Source: Orobanche coerulescens
Taxonomy: Eukaryota; Streptophyta; Magnoliopsida; Lamiales; Orobanchaceae
Assembly (NCBI GenBank): GCA_033398695.1
Contig: CM065817.1
Location: 63,290,001 to 63,354,000, forward strand
Direction of reading: 5' to 3'
DNA: 64,000 nt
The notes beneath the pieces were generated by a model. The model made no database searches and was not told the DNA's origin. It saw only the letters and a list, made by a program, of their open reading frames with translations. The position numbers and the translations under genes were made by a program. Position 1 is the stretch's first letter, and every line of letters starts with the position of its first letter. Below are positions 10,747-21,387 of the stretch, one piece after another.

Positions 10747-12441
10747 TCACAAGCTGAAATAGACAGAGCTCTACTCCTTCCTCTTTCCTCATGGCATAGC
10801 ACCAAAGTCCGTGACATCCTGCTTGATAATTTCACGGCTTTCATTGCCTTGATCAATTTTCCCGAGCTTCGGTCTCCATCCTCGGAATAAGTGTTCGGAT
10901 CCGTCATCGGCAATGATGGAAATGACTCTCTCTCGGTAATTCACCTGACTCCATAACAGATTGAGCCAATCATCTCAGGAAATTAAATCGTCACCGTAGA
11001 TGTCAACTACAATGAGATTCGATGGCCACTCTCTTCCTTCTATAGATCTTTGGGAAATTCCTAGCTTCTAGTGTTCCCACAATTTTCTCTCCTCGGTAAT
11101 CCCACAACATAAGGTTCACAATTATACAAGCACGAGATGTTCAAACGATTAACACGGTTCAAAGATATAAAAGAATGCATAGCTCCCGAATCGAACAAGA
11201 CACTAGCTGGTTGCAAAAGGATCTGAATCGTACTGATGCAACAGTGTGTTCCCGATCATCGATTTCCTCATTTCATACGGGCGTGGAGGAACGGACCCGA
11301 CTGGATGCCTCTCTCTTCCCGGCGTTACTGCTGCTGAAATCCACTTTCTTTGCGTCTGGTTCACACTCGTCTCCTTGGATGGAGCTGAGTGCGAGTACCA
11401 AAAGATCGGGTCACATTCCCACAAAATGTTGCGCGATGTCCTTCTGTCCACACTCAAGCAGTCACGGCGGTAGCGAAACAATCCCGTCGAACATGTCCGC
11501 CTTGCCACGGTTGTAACACTTCTTCCTACGTCGAAGCAGTCGGTCTTGCCGGAACTTCTTTCCTCCTCGACTAGGATGCGGAGGTCTCTGGATGAGTGAA
11601 AAGAGGACCCGGCCGTGGGGCCCGCTATTCTTATTCTCCATGAAGTTGCCGGACACCTTGTTTCTTTGCTTCGTCGATTTCTCTCTGCCTTCGTTCATAT
11701 CGTAGGCCAACGCCTTGTCCACAATCTTGCCTCAAGGTGGTACAATCAAATCCGGACATATATTCTGAATTTCGGCTTCATTCGCATGTCAAAATGGAAA
11801 ATCCTTTCCGCCTCGGTCTGACAGTGGCGCACATAAGTCATTTGGTGATTAAAAGTCTTAATCACTTCCGTCACAGATGCTTCCGAATTTTTGTGGTGAG
11901 AAAAACTCCCGAACTCGGGCCTCTCTAATCAGGCGAGGACAATCATGCCTCCATCATCAACTTGATTACTGTCCGATCAACATTATGCTCCTCCGGTCGA
12001 ATGGCCTCCCACGGTCGAAAGCCTCCCGGTCAAAGATCTTTGGCGGCCGGAACCTTCCTATCGTTGGGACAGTTAATCCCATAAAAATCTTTTCTAATTC
12101 CCTCAATGATCACGAAAGCGTCTCGGTGGAACCGTCAAATTTCGGAGGATGCAATTTGACCACCTCGGTAAGCCATTTATCTCCCGATTATCCACGTTAT
12201 TCTGCTGTCCCATCACCGTCTGCATCGATCCACAACTTGAGCAAAGCTGGTTTATCTGGCAACCACTGTTGAAGCACTCCGGCACGTTAGGATCTACATT
12301 ATTATTTGCCGATCCTGTTGTCCCCGGAATGTGAATCCGTTTGACTAGCGGCTATCTCTGGGGTAGATACTGAATTGTTCTTGCCTCGCATTACCACGTC
12401 GCGTCCACGACCGCGTCGCGTCCACGACCTCCTCTCAACAT
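10747..12441 (-). pseudogene. gag and protease, heavily frameshifted (A copy 2)
   Basis: A likely gag start is at 12439-12441 (LRGGRGRGR). Gag, a zinc-knuckle remnant (KKCYNRGK near 11490) and protease sequence follow by alignment with copy 1. Only short open pieces remain (12103-12285, 11462-11722, 11203-11508). Confidence 0.75.
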
Positions 12442-12663
12442 CGTAAACATAAATACTCAATATCCAGGACAAACTTTCTCAAAGTACATTCATTAATGTT
12501 TACAAGGCGTGAATTAAATAAAGCGATAGTATTCGAGATTAGGAAACTTACAACCACGGTCCACACGGCGATCTTTGGCTCAGCAGTGATGTTACGAACG
12601 ACCAATAATCAATAACGTAAACAGACCCAACTAACCCGACTGCCAAGATATCCATAAATCTTA

Positions 12664-12675
12664 GCTCCGATACCA
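12664..12675 (-). promoter_or_regulatory. Primer binding site, A copy 2
   Basis: Minus strand TGGTATCGGAGC, 5 bases inside the LTR end at 12681. It pairs with initiator-methionine tRNA with one mismatch to the usual site. Confidence 0.85.
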
Positions 12676-13163
12676 TATTCTGTAACACCCCGAGATATTC
12701 GGAATAATTACAGCGCCGTAAACCCTTTAGATAAGGATTTACAAGGCTAATTTTAAAAGAAGTATAAAAATAAGCCAATCGAACAACTGGAATTCACATA
12801 CAGATTTGAATCAAACGATCAAATGTGCTGACTTATACAACCATATCGAAAGGACTTTATTAATACAGACATACTCGAGTACTAAACGAACCAAGAAGAC
12901 AAATCACAATAATAAGAACATCAACCACATCACTGAGCCATCTCATCGTCCTGTCGGTACTGTGGCTGCCTCCCCGCTCCTCGACTACCTGAACATCAAA
13001 AACAATGTCCACCCCCGAAGGGGTTAGCAAAACAATGCTAGTACAAGTATCGTCATACAATAAATCATTAATGCATCATAAAACATGCAAACGGACTTCC
13101 GCCACCGGAATCCAACGATGCGAATCCTCACGATTCCATCTACACAATACATGGTAATCCAGC

Positions 13164-13330
13164 GATCCAGCGCCCTCAGCATAGATCCCCATGATGATCC
13201 CGTCGGACCAACGCATGGTGGAAAACCCGTCCAACGATCCAGCGCCCTCAGCATAGATCCCCATGATGATCCCGTCGGACCAACGCATGGTGGACATTCG
13301 ATCCAGCGCCCTCAGCATAGATCCTCATGA
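13164..13330. repeat. ~70-bp tandem repeat inside family A LTR 3
   Basis: Same unit and copy number as at 6010-6176. Confidence 0.85.
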
Positions 13331-14518
13331 CCCCTCGGATCATTTATACCATAATCAATCAATTATGCATACACATATGCATTTCAATATGTTCATCAAT
13401 ACGAACAAACAACAACGAATATCACGCGAATTTCCAGAAATACATCTCATATACAAAAATATGAACAAAACCACAAGCATGATAAATCAAACTAGACATA
13501 TGATACTTGCCTCGAAAATGGCAAGGACGAAACACTTCAAAGATCTCGACACACTCGAAGGCCGCCTCCTTCGATCAACGTAACAAGCTCGAACCTTAAC
13601 AAAAGGAACGATATACAAATCATCTCAAGTCGAACGATGGCCTAACAATTGGTCTATGGCGAAAAGCTTAAAATAACCAATGCACTGGTGCTTAGCGTGC
13701 GCTCGTACTCTACGTAACGTGCGCTAAGCGGCTTATTAGCATGCGCTATCATGTAAGACTAGCGTCGCTAGTTATGAATTGATTTGAACTGCCGATACAT
13801 AACGTCGCTACGTGCGTTTTATACGTTAACGAACCCCGATAGCGCACGTTAACTCACATATGTTAGCGTGCGCTAACGTTGCATGTGAGAATCATAAGCC
13901 AGGTTGAATAGTGAAGAACTCATGAATTCTACCGTGATAATACAAGTTATCCTCGGGCATATCATGCTAAAAAGGTTGTGGAAGTTTTGGAATACAAATA
14001 TACGGATAGTCATCTCAATATCATAATCCATCTATGATCTTCAAGAAATAATCTAAGTTCCGATCGTCTTACGTTGCAAAACACCTGATTCCAACGTATA
14101 CAACGTAGCAACTAGGTAAAATCCGATTACTGGTCATGAATCGATTTGAACATGCTTAGGAGTCCTTATAATAAGATGGTTCAAAGGTTCATACGATATA
14201 TAGTGCCGATACGTCAAAGTATCCTTCTAACATGTGATGACCGATTATAAACGAAATACCAGCTATCCAAACATGATTCAAACTTCCTTAGGAACATTAC
14301 TAACATTGGTGAAGAATCACCTACCTCAAGTAGTGAAGAACACGGAGGAAAATGAAGCAATCCGACACCGAAAGCTTGAACACCAATCTCCAATGATATA
14401 CGATCTTCAATCACGAATCAGGATGTTGATATGAAGTGTTTGGGGTGAAGGAAGTTATGTTCTAAGTGTAGGAATTCGGGTAATGAGAGTAGAAAAGCAA
14501 ATCTCAAATAGGATGCTG

Positions 14519-14836
14519 TCCTATTTATAATAAATGGCTATTAGCGCGCGCTAGACCCTGTTCGTAGCGTGCGCTAACGGCTCACAGTCTAAACTGTACT
14601 CGGCACTTAGCGTGCGCTACGCATATACCTGTATCGTGCGCTAAGGCGTTGACTCGGCTTTTCCCGAAAGCCGTCCAGGTACATCCGACACAATCCGACA
14701 AGGGTCCCCCTGCCAGATCTCACCTACCGCACGTCTCAATCGATTTGACCACGCATAGCGTGCGCTAATGACACTCTGTAGCGTGCGCTATGAATCCACG
14801 CTAGCGCACGCTAAACATAGTTGGTAGCGTGCGCTA
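14519..14836 (-). promoter_or_regulatory. TATA box and palindrome cluster of family A LTR 3
   Basis: Same arrangement as at 7393-7700. The first palindrome here is the longer TAGCGCGCGCTA. Confidence 0.65.
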
Positions 14837-14988
14837 CATGCACAGATTTAAAATCTTTAAGTCACAATCATGAAATTAAATGCTCGACAACATCGGACTA
14901 TGAAATACGGAGAATAGTACTCAGACAAAAGTACAATTATTACAATATCATAAGTTCCAATTACATAACAGAAATCTCGGGTATTACA

Positions 14989-15347
14989 GAAACAATATAC
15001 AGCACTTGGCTAATCTCCAACTCTTGGCAACAGCTATCATTCGGTCTTACTTCTCCCGGCCTTTCTCCTCGAGCAGATTATCGGCAGGGACGAAGAACAC
15101 CGAGCTTCGCTCAAGAGCCGGATTAACAGAGTCTTTTTACACTCATTGTATTTAGATTTATCTCATTAATACTTGTATCCACGAATATTCGTATTAATAA
15201 CATCTCGCGAGAGCATTCAAGCCCGGGCCTAACAAACCCGGCAAATCTTGTATTATTTATCTTCTCTCGGAAGTGCTCCCGCAATTGTTGTTTGTTGTCC
15301 GTCTTCCAGCAGTATTAATCTTCGGATAAATATTTTGGGCAACAACA
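14989..15347 (+). repeat. TRG LTR, 3' part only
   Basis: This matches the last ~360 bp of the TRG LTRs at 19326-20490 and 30192-31398 and ends with TTTTGGGCAACAACA. Its 5' part was displaced by family A. No primer site follows, so it is either a solo LTR or a 3' LTR. Confidence 0.88.
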
Positions 15348-16619
15348 GACAGCACGAGGAAGACTGGCCGCTTGCCCACCATTGCCCATCTAAGGACTGT
15401 CCCCCCTATAATAGGCTTAGACAAATATTCCCTTGTAATTGCACTAGACATTGATTGGCCGAGGAACCACATCGGGTGTAACTCCCTCGTCCGAAATCCA
15501 AATCCTTATCCGCTTGAACCGTAGAGTAGCTTACGATATTATCTATAAGTCCTCAAAGTTTCAGCCCCATCCGATACTCGAGGAGTGAGGAATTGCCTCT
15601 GCAATATTCTGAAACTACTACAATGCCACTGCACTGCAGCATCTCGATACTTCGCATCGTTCGCTACTCAAACGGAACCGTCTAGTTGTGAAACTTGGTG
15701 GAGATCTTCCCAACACTCCAAGGAACTCCCCATTACAAGCATTTCACGAAACTCTTATCCTAAAGCCCTCTGTTCCACGACACAAGGTCCTGCTCGCGCA
15801 CGGACACACTCCGGACGCCGACCACTGTCGCACGTCCCCAACCTTATTCGTGTCGCAGGGCAACTATCCAACATAATCCTTTGTAAGTCCGGGGCAATCC
15901 CGGGTACTCCGAATAATATGGAAAGCGCCCTGTGACACGAAGGCATCCAATGCGCTCCCGGTAATTTATCCATCCTCCCCGAACGACTACCCTGATAACT
16001 CGGAAGCTTAGCACATCCGGTTTGGATTTCAATTTCCCGAAAACTCTATGGAGGGAAGGAAAACCTTGAAACCTTATAAACTTAATAATTTGTTGTGGGA
16101 GAATTTTCGCGATTAACGTTACACTTTGCACATTAATCATTTTAGCGCGTTTGTTGCATTCATACAATATGTAACAACCATTCACAACCTAGTTGCTACC
16201 AACATGTGGTTCATGGACCATTCCTAGAAAACAAAAGCTCCGTAATCTAATTACAAGTCTTCGTCTTGAATCTTCGTCTTCTCGAAACGGATCTTCCTCC
16301 GGTCTTCGTCATTACATATAAATTTTACATTGAAAAATTGCATCCTAGATACAAATATTTCTAGTAAAATAAATAGGCTCAAAACGGCCTTTACAACCCA
16401 ATCGAATAAAACGAACGATTCAAACTAAGTCCATGAACCACATCCCCATTCAAAAGCATTCATCCAATAAATACTCAATAAGTGGATAGCGAGAAGATTA
16501 CATATGATCCAATCAATAATCAACAATACGAACCGATCCAATCGATTCACACAACTGGTAATATGATAACGTTCAAAATAATTCGGTCGACCACAATTAT
16601 TCCAATTAATCGAATTTCC
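15348..16619. other. Unclassified sequence with weak likeness to element C LTR
   Basis: No protein is recognisable on either strand. 15402-15420 shares 19 bases (CCCCCTATAATAGGCTTAG) with 28082-28100 in the element C LTR, and the next ~60 bp are loosely similar (CCTTGT ... ACATTG ... GAGGA). Part of it may be an old relative of that LTR. The rest, from about 15500, I cannot assign. Confidence 0.35.
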
Positions 16620-16975
16620 CTTATAAAATGAAATACCATAAATAATTTTAATCATATTAAATCTAATTTAACATGCGGGAGATTAATTTTCAAGAATACA
16701 CGAAAAAATCGAGCCGGGTGAAAAATTGGCTGCTGGCCAGTCATCGCCGGACCTTCCGCCGACACGGCCCGTGTCGCCGGACACGGTCGGGTCATGCCGG
16801 CGGTGTCCAGAGACATTCTGCCGGACACGGCCGTGTCTCGACACGGTCGAGTCACTTCTGGCCTTCGGGCCGGACACGCCGTGTCGCGACACGGTCGGGT
16901 CTCTAGGCGTGCTTTGGCGAGAATGCCGGACACGACCGAGTCACCCAGGACACGGTCGAGTCACTCTCGGCCAGA
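16620..16975 (-). promoter_or_regulatory. Orphan palindrome cluster with TATA-like site
   Basis: Between about 16761 and 16962 the motif GACACGGCCGTGTC (a perfect 14-bp palindrome) and variants such as GACACGGTCGAGTC recur eight times, mostly in pairs 16-20 bp apart. A TATAA sequence on the minus strand lies near 16621. The layout resembles the palindrome-TATA blocks of the LTRs in this window, but no LTR ends are found here. Confidence 0.45.
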
Positions 16976-17248
16976 ATGCACCTTTTGACCAAAAAGTCAT
17001 CCGACGACGATTCGGGGCTAGATTTTCGACCGGATATCCAATATCAATATTTTCCGACTTTCATATATTCAATATAAATCATATTTCCCAGAAATTTAAG
17101 ATTTATATTTAGACATAAATTTACGAAAAATACAATTATTACGAACGAAAAACATATACCGCGATTATGACTAAAATGATTCCAAATCATTCACCATCTA
17201 ATCGAGCATTCCAAATGCCAATATAGTATATACGATCGCAAGACCTAC
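16976..17248 (-). other. Probable leader of the copia-type element
   Basis: AT-rich, no coding potential. It lies inside the primer site of the LTR at 17262-19276, so it would be the 5' untranslated part of that element. Confidence 0.4.
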
Positions 17249-17260
17249 GCTCCGATACCA
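17249..17260 (-). promoter_or_regulatory. Primer binding site of the copia-type element
   Basis: Minus strand TGGTATCGGAGC, one base inside the LTR end. It resembles the initiator-methionine tRNA site. Confidence 0.75.
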
Positions 17261-17261
17261 C

Positions 17262-19276
17262 TGTTGGGATTCGGTGCCTCTAAAACGAAGGCCCAGCGGA
17301 AGCAGTAAAACGAAAATTAATTCGATCTGAATCCCTACGAGGATCGATCGAGCTACGTATATACGAATATATAAACGAAAAGCAAGAGTCGTAAGAAACT
17401 AACCCTCGAAGTCCGTTGATTAAATGGTAACCTTCTCTTGAGCTATTCCCCAAGCTTTAGTTTGATCTCTATGAGTCTATTCCGCTTCAAGCCCTTGAAC
17501 GATCCAACGCCGAAATCACCGCGTCTCTACTTGCCACGTGCCGGAAAACGAACGGAATGACAACACCTTGCTATCCTCCGAGGATACGGCTAGAGCTAGG
17601 TGATGAAGCTATTGATTTTGATGAATATACTCTAAGTATATTTATCAAAATTTTCTCAATATTTTCTCTCAATTTTTCTCCAAGAAAAATGAAGAAGAAG
17701 TTAGTGAAGAAGATGAAGAAGTATGAACACCATGAAATGAACTCTAAGTTCTTTTATCTCTCTCCTTCAAACTTTCTTACATCTCACGTATGAAATGCTC
17801 CAAATGAATACATGTGAGAGTTGGTCTTCTTCTCATTCTTTATACACTTTATAACTACCAACAACTCATCTCACATGAGAGGTCTTCCCCACAAGTCATT
17901 ATCATCCATTATAAAATGGAAACCAAAGACCAAATGGAAGGTTGGTGGAAGGGGGCGGCTATCAAGAAGAAATCGGAAAAGTTCGGTTCGTTTCGGACTC
18001 TCGCGAGTCCAAACAGATAAACTTCGATTCCGTTCCAATGTAATTATATCAATTAATTAATCCAATTAATTAATCATATCAAACACATAATAATATAATT
18101 AATTTCTCCAAGAAATAATTATATACATGAATTAAATTAATCACCCAGTAATTTATTTAATTCATTAGGCCGTAAATCAATTTATCCAATAAATCGATTT
18201 AGACATCTAATGTCCCAAATTTAGATATCCAATATCTAATACACATAATGAGAGAATTAGCTTGATTCATTCCGTCGTCAATCCTAATGCGCGACTCGGT
18301 AGGTCCGTCTCAGTCAGCAATGGGAGGAACCAAAGAGTAGTAGCACCACCTAGCCAGCCTGGCGGCCTACACTGTACCCCAACTGAGAACGAATGATTGG
18401 GATCATTCAAGAACCATTCTGTCGTGAATACCAGTATACGTATAAACCCTTCTTTCAAATGTCCCGATCAAGTTATAGGGTCACGGTCAGTCAAACCCTA
18501 TCTGTACTTGACCCTATGCATGCGTTAATGCAAATCGAGATCATCGAGCTATCGTGTATCTAATACAACTAGCTCCAATGCTTTGGCCAAAGACTTATGA
18601 TCTCATCTGCCAATAACCGCATTGGACATATAACCCGCTCACTAACGGGAGAAAGAATTCTATCTTGGTATTCAGTAGGACCTGCTACTTGCCCATCAAG
18701 ATGCACGTCGAGGTTGACCCCCGCCTTCCGGTTTATAGGGTCGAACTACTCTAATGAAAATCTTGACGTCGCAAGCACATCCCTACTAAATCCTCAAGTC
18801 GAAGGTTCACGAATACCTATCACAACCTTTCGATTCCATCATTGACTGTCCCGGAGTGAAATCCGTGTGATGAATCGAGGGTGAGTCGGTTCGAGTATAC
18901 TAATCCAATTAGCATACCTATAACGTGTGCTCCCACTAACCATTAGTGTTCGACAATCACTCTCCATGTCAAAGAACACGTCATACAAGTCTTCACATAA
19001 ACTTAACGCCCAGTCAAGTTTCATCGACTTGCGAACGATTAAGTATTTGAGCTATAACCTTTCCAGTTCTGACCCCCTTATCCAATAAGGAGTGGAACGT
19101 TTTGCTCTCAAATACACGGACTAGTTTCCATATGTTTATTTACGAGTTAGGAATGCCAGTAACTACCAGTAAATAAAGAAACATTCATTTGCCTTATATA
19201 AATGGTTTACATAATTACAAGTACAATGCCCTCACTCAACAACCTCTGAGTGGCATTCGAGGGCATACTCCTAACA
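17262..19276 (-). repeat. 2.0 kb LTR, probable Ty1/copia type (5' LTR)
   Basis: The plus strand starts TGTTGGGATTCGG and ends ATACTCCTAACA; minus-strand ends are TGTTAGGAGTATG ... AATCCCAACA, with inverted termini TGTTRGGA/TCCCAACA. A primer site abuts the left end, so the element body lies to the left on the minus strand; no gag or pol of it survives here. The right flank (from 19277) is TRG internal sequence, so this element inserted into a TRG element. The copia assignment rests only on LTR end style. Confidence 0.7.
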
Positions 19277-19325
19277 GAACCACCTCGCCCCATGTCTTCA
19301 ACATAGGAGCAAGCTGGGGGGCAAT
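19277..19325 (+). promoter_or_regulatory. Remnant of TRG internal region with polypurine tract
   Basis: 49 bp match the reverse complement of 34957-35010. The tract AGCTGGGGGGCAAT abuts the LTR start TGTTGTGTC at 19326. Confidence 0.8.
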
Positions 19326-20490
19326 TGTTGTGTCAAGAATTACACTCTCCGACCGGCGATCGCCTCGGAGATCGGGCGACCTAGCCACTGCCGAGCAGCC
19401 AAGGCAGGACTGCCGACCAGCGACCAGGCGGCCGAGCCTTTACCCAGCGGACAAGCTAAATCGGCCAACCGAAGGTCCCAGGACAAGTCCCGGTGCCGAG
19501 CGATCGACATCAAATACGATCGTCTCTCGGTATTCGGCGACCGACTCCTGGCGACCGACTGGAGGCGATCATCTCTCGGCACTTGTCGACCGACCCTTGG
19601 TGACCGACCAATGCCGACCCTCGACAACTGGCCGATGGCGACCTCTGATGACCAGCTAGAGACGACCGCCTCATGTCGATCAGCGCCGATGGCCATCCAG
19701 TCGGCAAAGGCCGAGCCTCAAGACTGACACCACGTGCAAGGGCCGAGACAAGATCCGCGAATCTCGGATCATTGACCACAGCCTGGCAGAATCTTTCCAC
19801 CAGCCGACAAGCCGCCGAAAGCTGTCAGTAGGGCCGCATGTGACATTGATTCCGCCGAAAGCTGTCAGTAGGGCCGCATGTGACTGACTCCGGACGCGTG
19901 CTGGCTCCTCATTGGACCGCCCAGCTGGCGCCGGCACCTACCTTGGACTTTAGCCCGACAGCCCGGGTGATCGCCCCATTATAATATTGGCCGGCGGACG
20001 ATTGCCCCATTATTATAATGGCCAGAAGGCGATCGCCCACCAAAGGACAAGACCCGGCTGCCACTATATATACAAGGCATCCTGCACTCGGCCAACGGTC
20101 TGCATTATCGCGATTTCAGTATACATTACAGAAGCAAAACACCCAGCACTTGGCTATCTCCAACTCTTGGCAACGGCTATCGTTCGGTCCTACTTCTCCC
20201 GGCCTCTCTCATCGAGCAGACGATCGGCAGGGACGAAGAACACCGAGCTTCGCTCAAGAGCCGGATTAACAGAGTCTTTTTACACTCATTGTATTTAGAT
20301 TTCTCTCATTAATACTTGTATCCACGAATATTTGTATTAATAACATCTCGCGAGAGCATTCAAGCCTGGGCCTAACAAACCCGGCAAATCTTGTATTATT
20401 TATCTTCTCTCGGAAGTGCTCCCACAATTGTTGTTTGTTGTCCGTCTTCCAGCAGTATTAATCTTCGGATAAATATTTTGGGCAACAACA
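19326..20490 (+). repeat. TRG 3' LTR
   Basis: About 1165 bp, from TGTTGTGTCAAG to GGGCAACAACA. A TATA-like CTATATATAC is near 20065 and a GGCGATCGCC palindrome just before it. A ~50-bp segment is duplicated near 19803-19885. The right flank is the gag of family D, so this copy is inserted in D. Confidence 0.9.
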
Positions 20491-20832
20491 GATAGGACTC
20501 ACACGAGGCTTCTTGAAGGTTGACTGACCGCCTTCGGATTGATTACGCTTCGTTGATTTCTTGCTGACAGATGAAGGTTGTTGTTCAGCACTTTCCTTAG
20601 CAGCTGGCTCATGCGGGAGAGTTCTCTCGATTAATCCGGCCAGAGTGGCGCAATGATGATTGAGCAACTGCACATGGGTCATCATGGCCTGCATAAAAGT
20701 GAGTGGATCAACCCGAACATCTTCTGATCGAGCCGATTCCTGGGCACGATTTCCCGGCAGCGAGTGATTATTTCTCGGGTTTCGGCCCGCACCGCGGCCT
20801 CTTCCCGTGCATCCCCTGACAGCTCTCTCCAT
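20491..20832 (-). pseudogene. Shortened gag of family D chromovirus
   Basis: The start at 20830-20832 gives MERAVRGCTGRGRGAG, like the gag start of family E (MERNLRGRGRGG). After VRVDPLTFMQAMMTH it jumps in frame to VQLLNHHCATL, a part that in E comes after the capsid domain. So most of the capsid is missing without loss of frame. The C-terminal part is cut off by the TRG LTR at 20490. Relationship to E is clear by eye (QLLNHHC, basic STFKKP/GTFRKP tract). Confidence 0.75.
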
Positions 20833-21371
20833 ACTGAAGTAGGAAGGTCGCATAATGATTATATTTCCCGCATGATTATCACGTTATGATTACGTCATGA
20901 GATGATGAAAATGAGTATACATGCTCTAACTTAGTGATTATATGAATGATTTACTGAAGTGACATGATTATCTGATGAAATTCTTGAAATGATTATCTTG
21001 AATAACTTAACAAGATTAATAATATGATCATCCAGATCGACAACTGAATAATGAAATGAATTGAGTAATTAATGAATTAACATGATCGTCCTGATCATTA
21101 ACTGAGTAATGAAATGAATTAAGTGATTAATGAGTTAACATGATCGTCCTAATCACAATGAATGATGATGTTTGAGGATTGTTAAATGATGAATGATGAA
21201 TGAATGACTATTGCCAGAAATTATACCATGGCGTTAGAAATCTTACAGTTCTTCCGGTCTGATTGGCTCGGCATTTGCACATGTCACACGTGATGCGAAA
21301 GTCCAATGATACTAGTCTGATGATGATGATTTCAAATGAGACATGACTCGGAAGGTAGTATTCAAAACCAC
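20833..21371 (-). other. Untranslated leader of family D
   Basis: AT-rich sequence with many TGA/ATGA words between the gag start and the primer site; no coding potential. Confidence 0.55.
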
Positions 21372-21383
21372 GCTCCGATACCA
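21372..21383 (-). promoter_or_regulatory. Primer binding site of family D
   Basis: Minus strand TGGTATCGGAGC, 4 bases inside the LTR end at 21388. Confidence 0.82.
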
Positions 21384-21387
21384 ACTC

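Larger units (their letters stand above)
1..14988 (-). mobile_element. Family A: Tekay-like chromovirus, LTR-internal-LTR-internal-LTR array
   Basis: Three copies of one LTR (the first cut by the window edge) alternate with two copies of one internal region, all on the minus strand. Each internal region has a primer site next to its right LTR and a polypurine tract next to its left LTR, and encodes decayed Gag, protease, RT, RNase H, integrase and chromodomain. Chromodomain and LTR ends place it in the chromovirus group, probably the Tekay/Del clade. Sharing the middle LTR is the usual product of unequal recombination between two copies. The right end sits inside a TRG LTR. Confidence 0.9.
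12681..14988 (-). repeat. Family A LTR 3 (5' LTR)
   Basis: 2308 bp. The plus strand reads TGTAACACCCCGAG ... CGGGTATTACA, so the ends are TG...CA. It is nearly identical to LTR 2 by eye. The right flank (from 14989) is the 3' part of a TRG LTR. Confidence 0.93.

Noticed and set aside
15585..15935. 116-residue frame as a possible host exon
   Set aside because: No recognisable domain, no splice-site support I can see, surrounded by repeats.
17557..18060. Open frames in the copia-type LTR
   Set aside because: Short, Lys-rich from A-rich DNA, on the strand opposite to the element, no motif.
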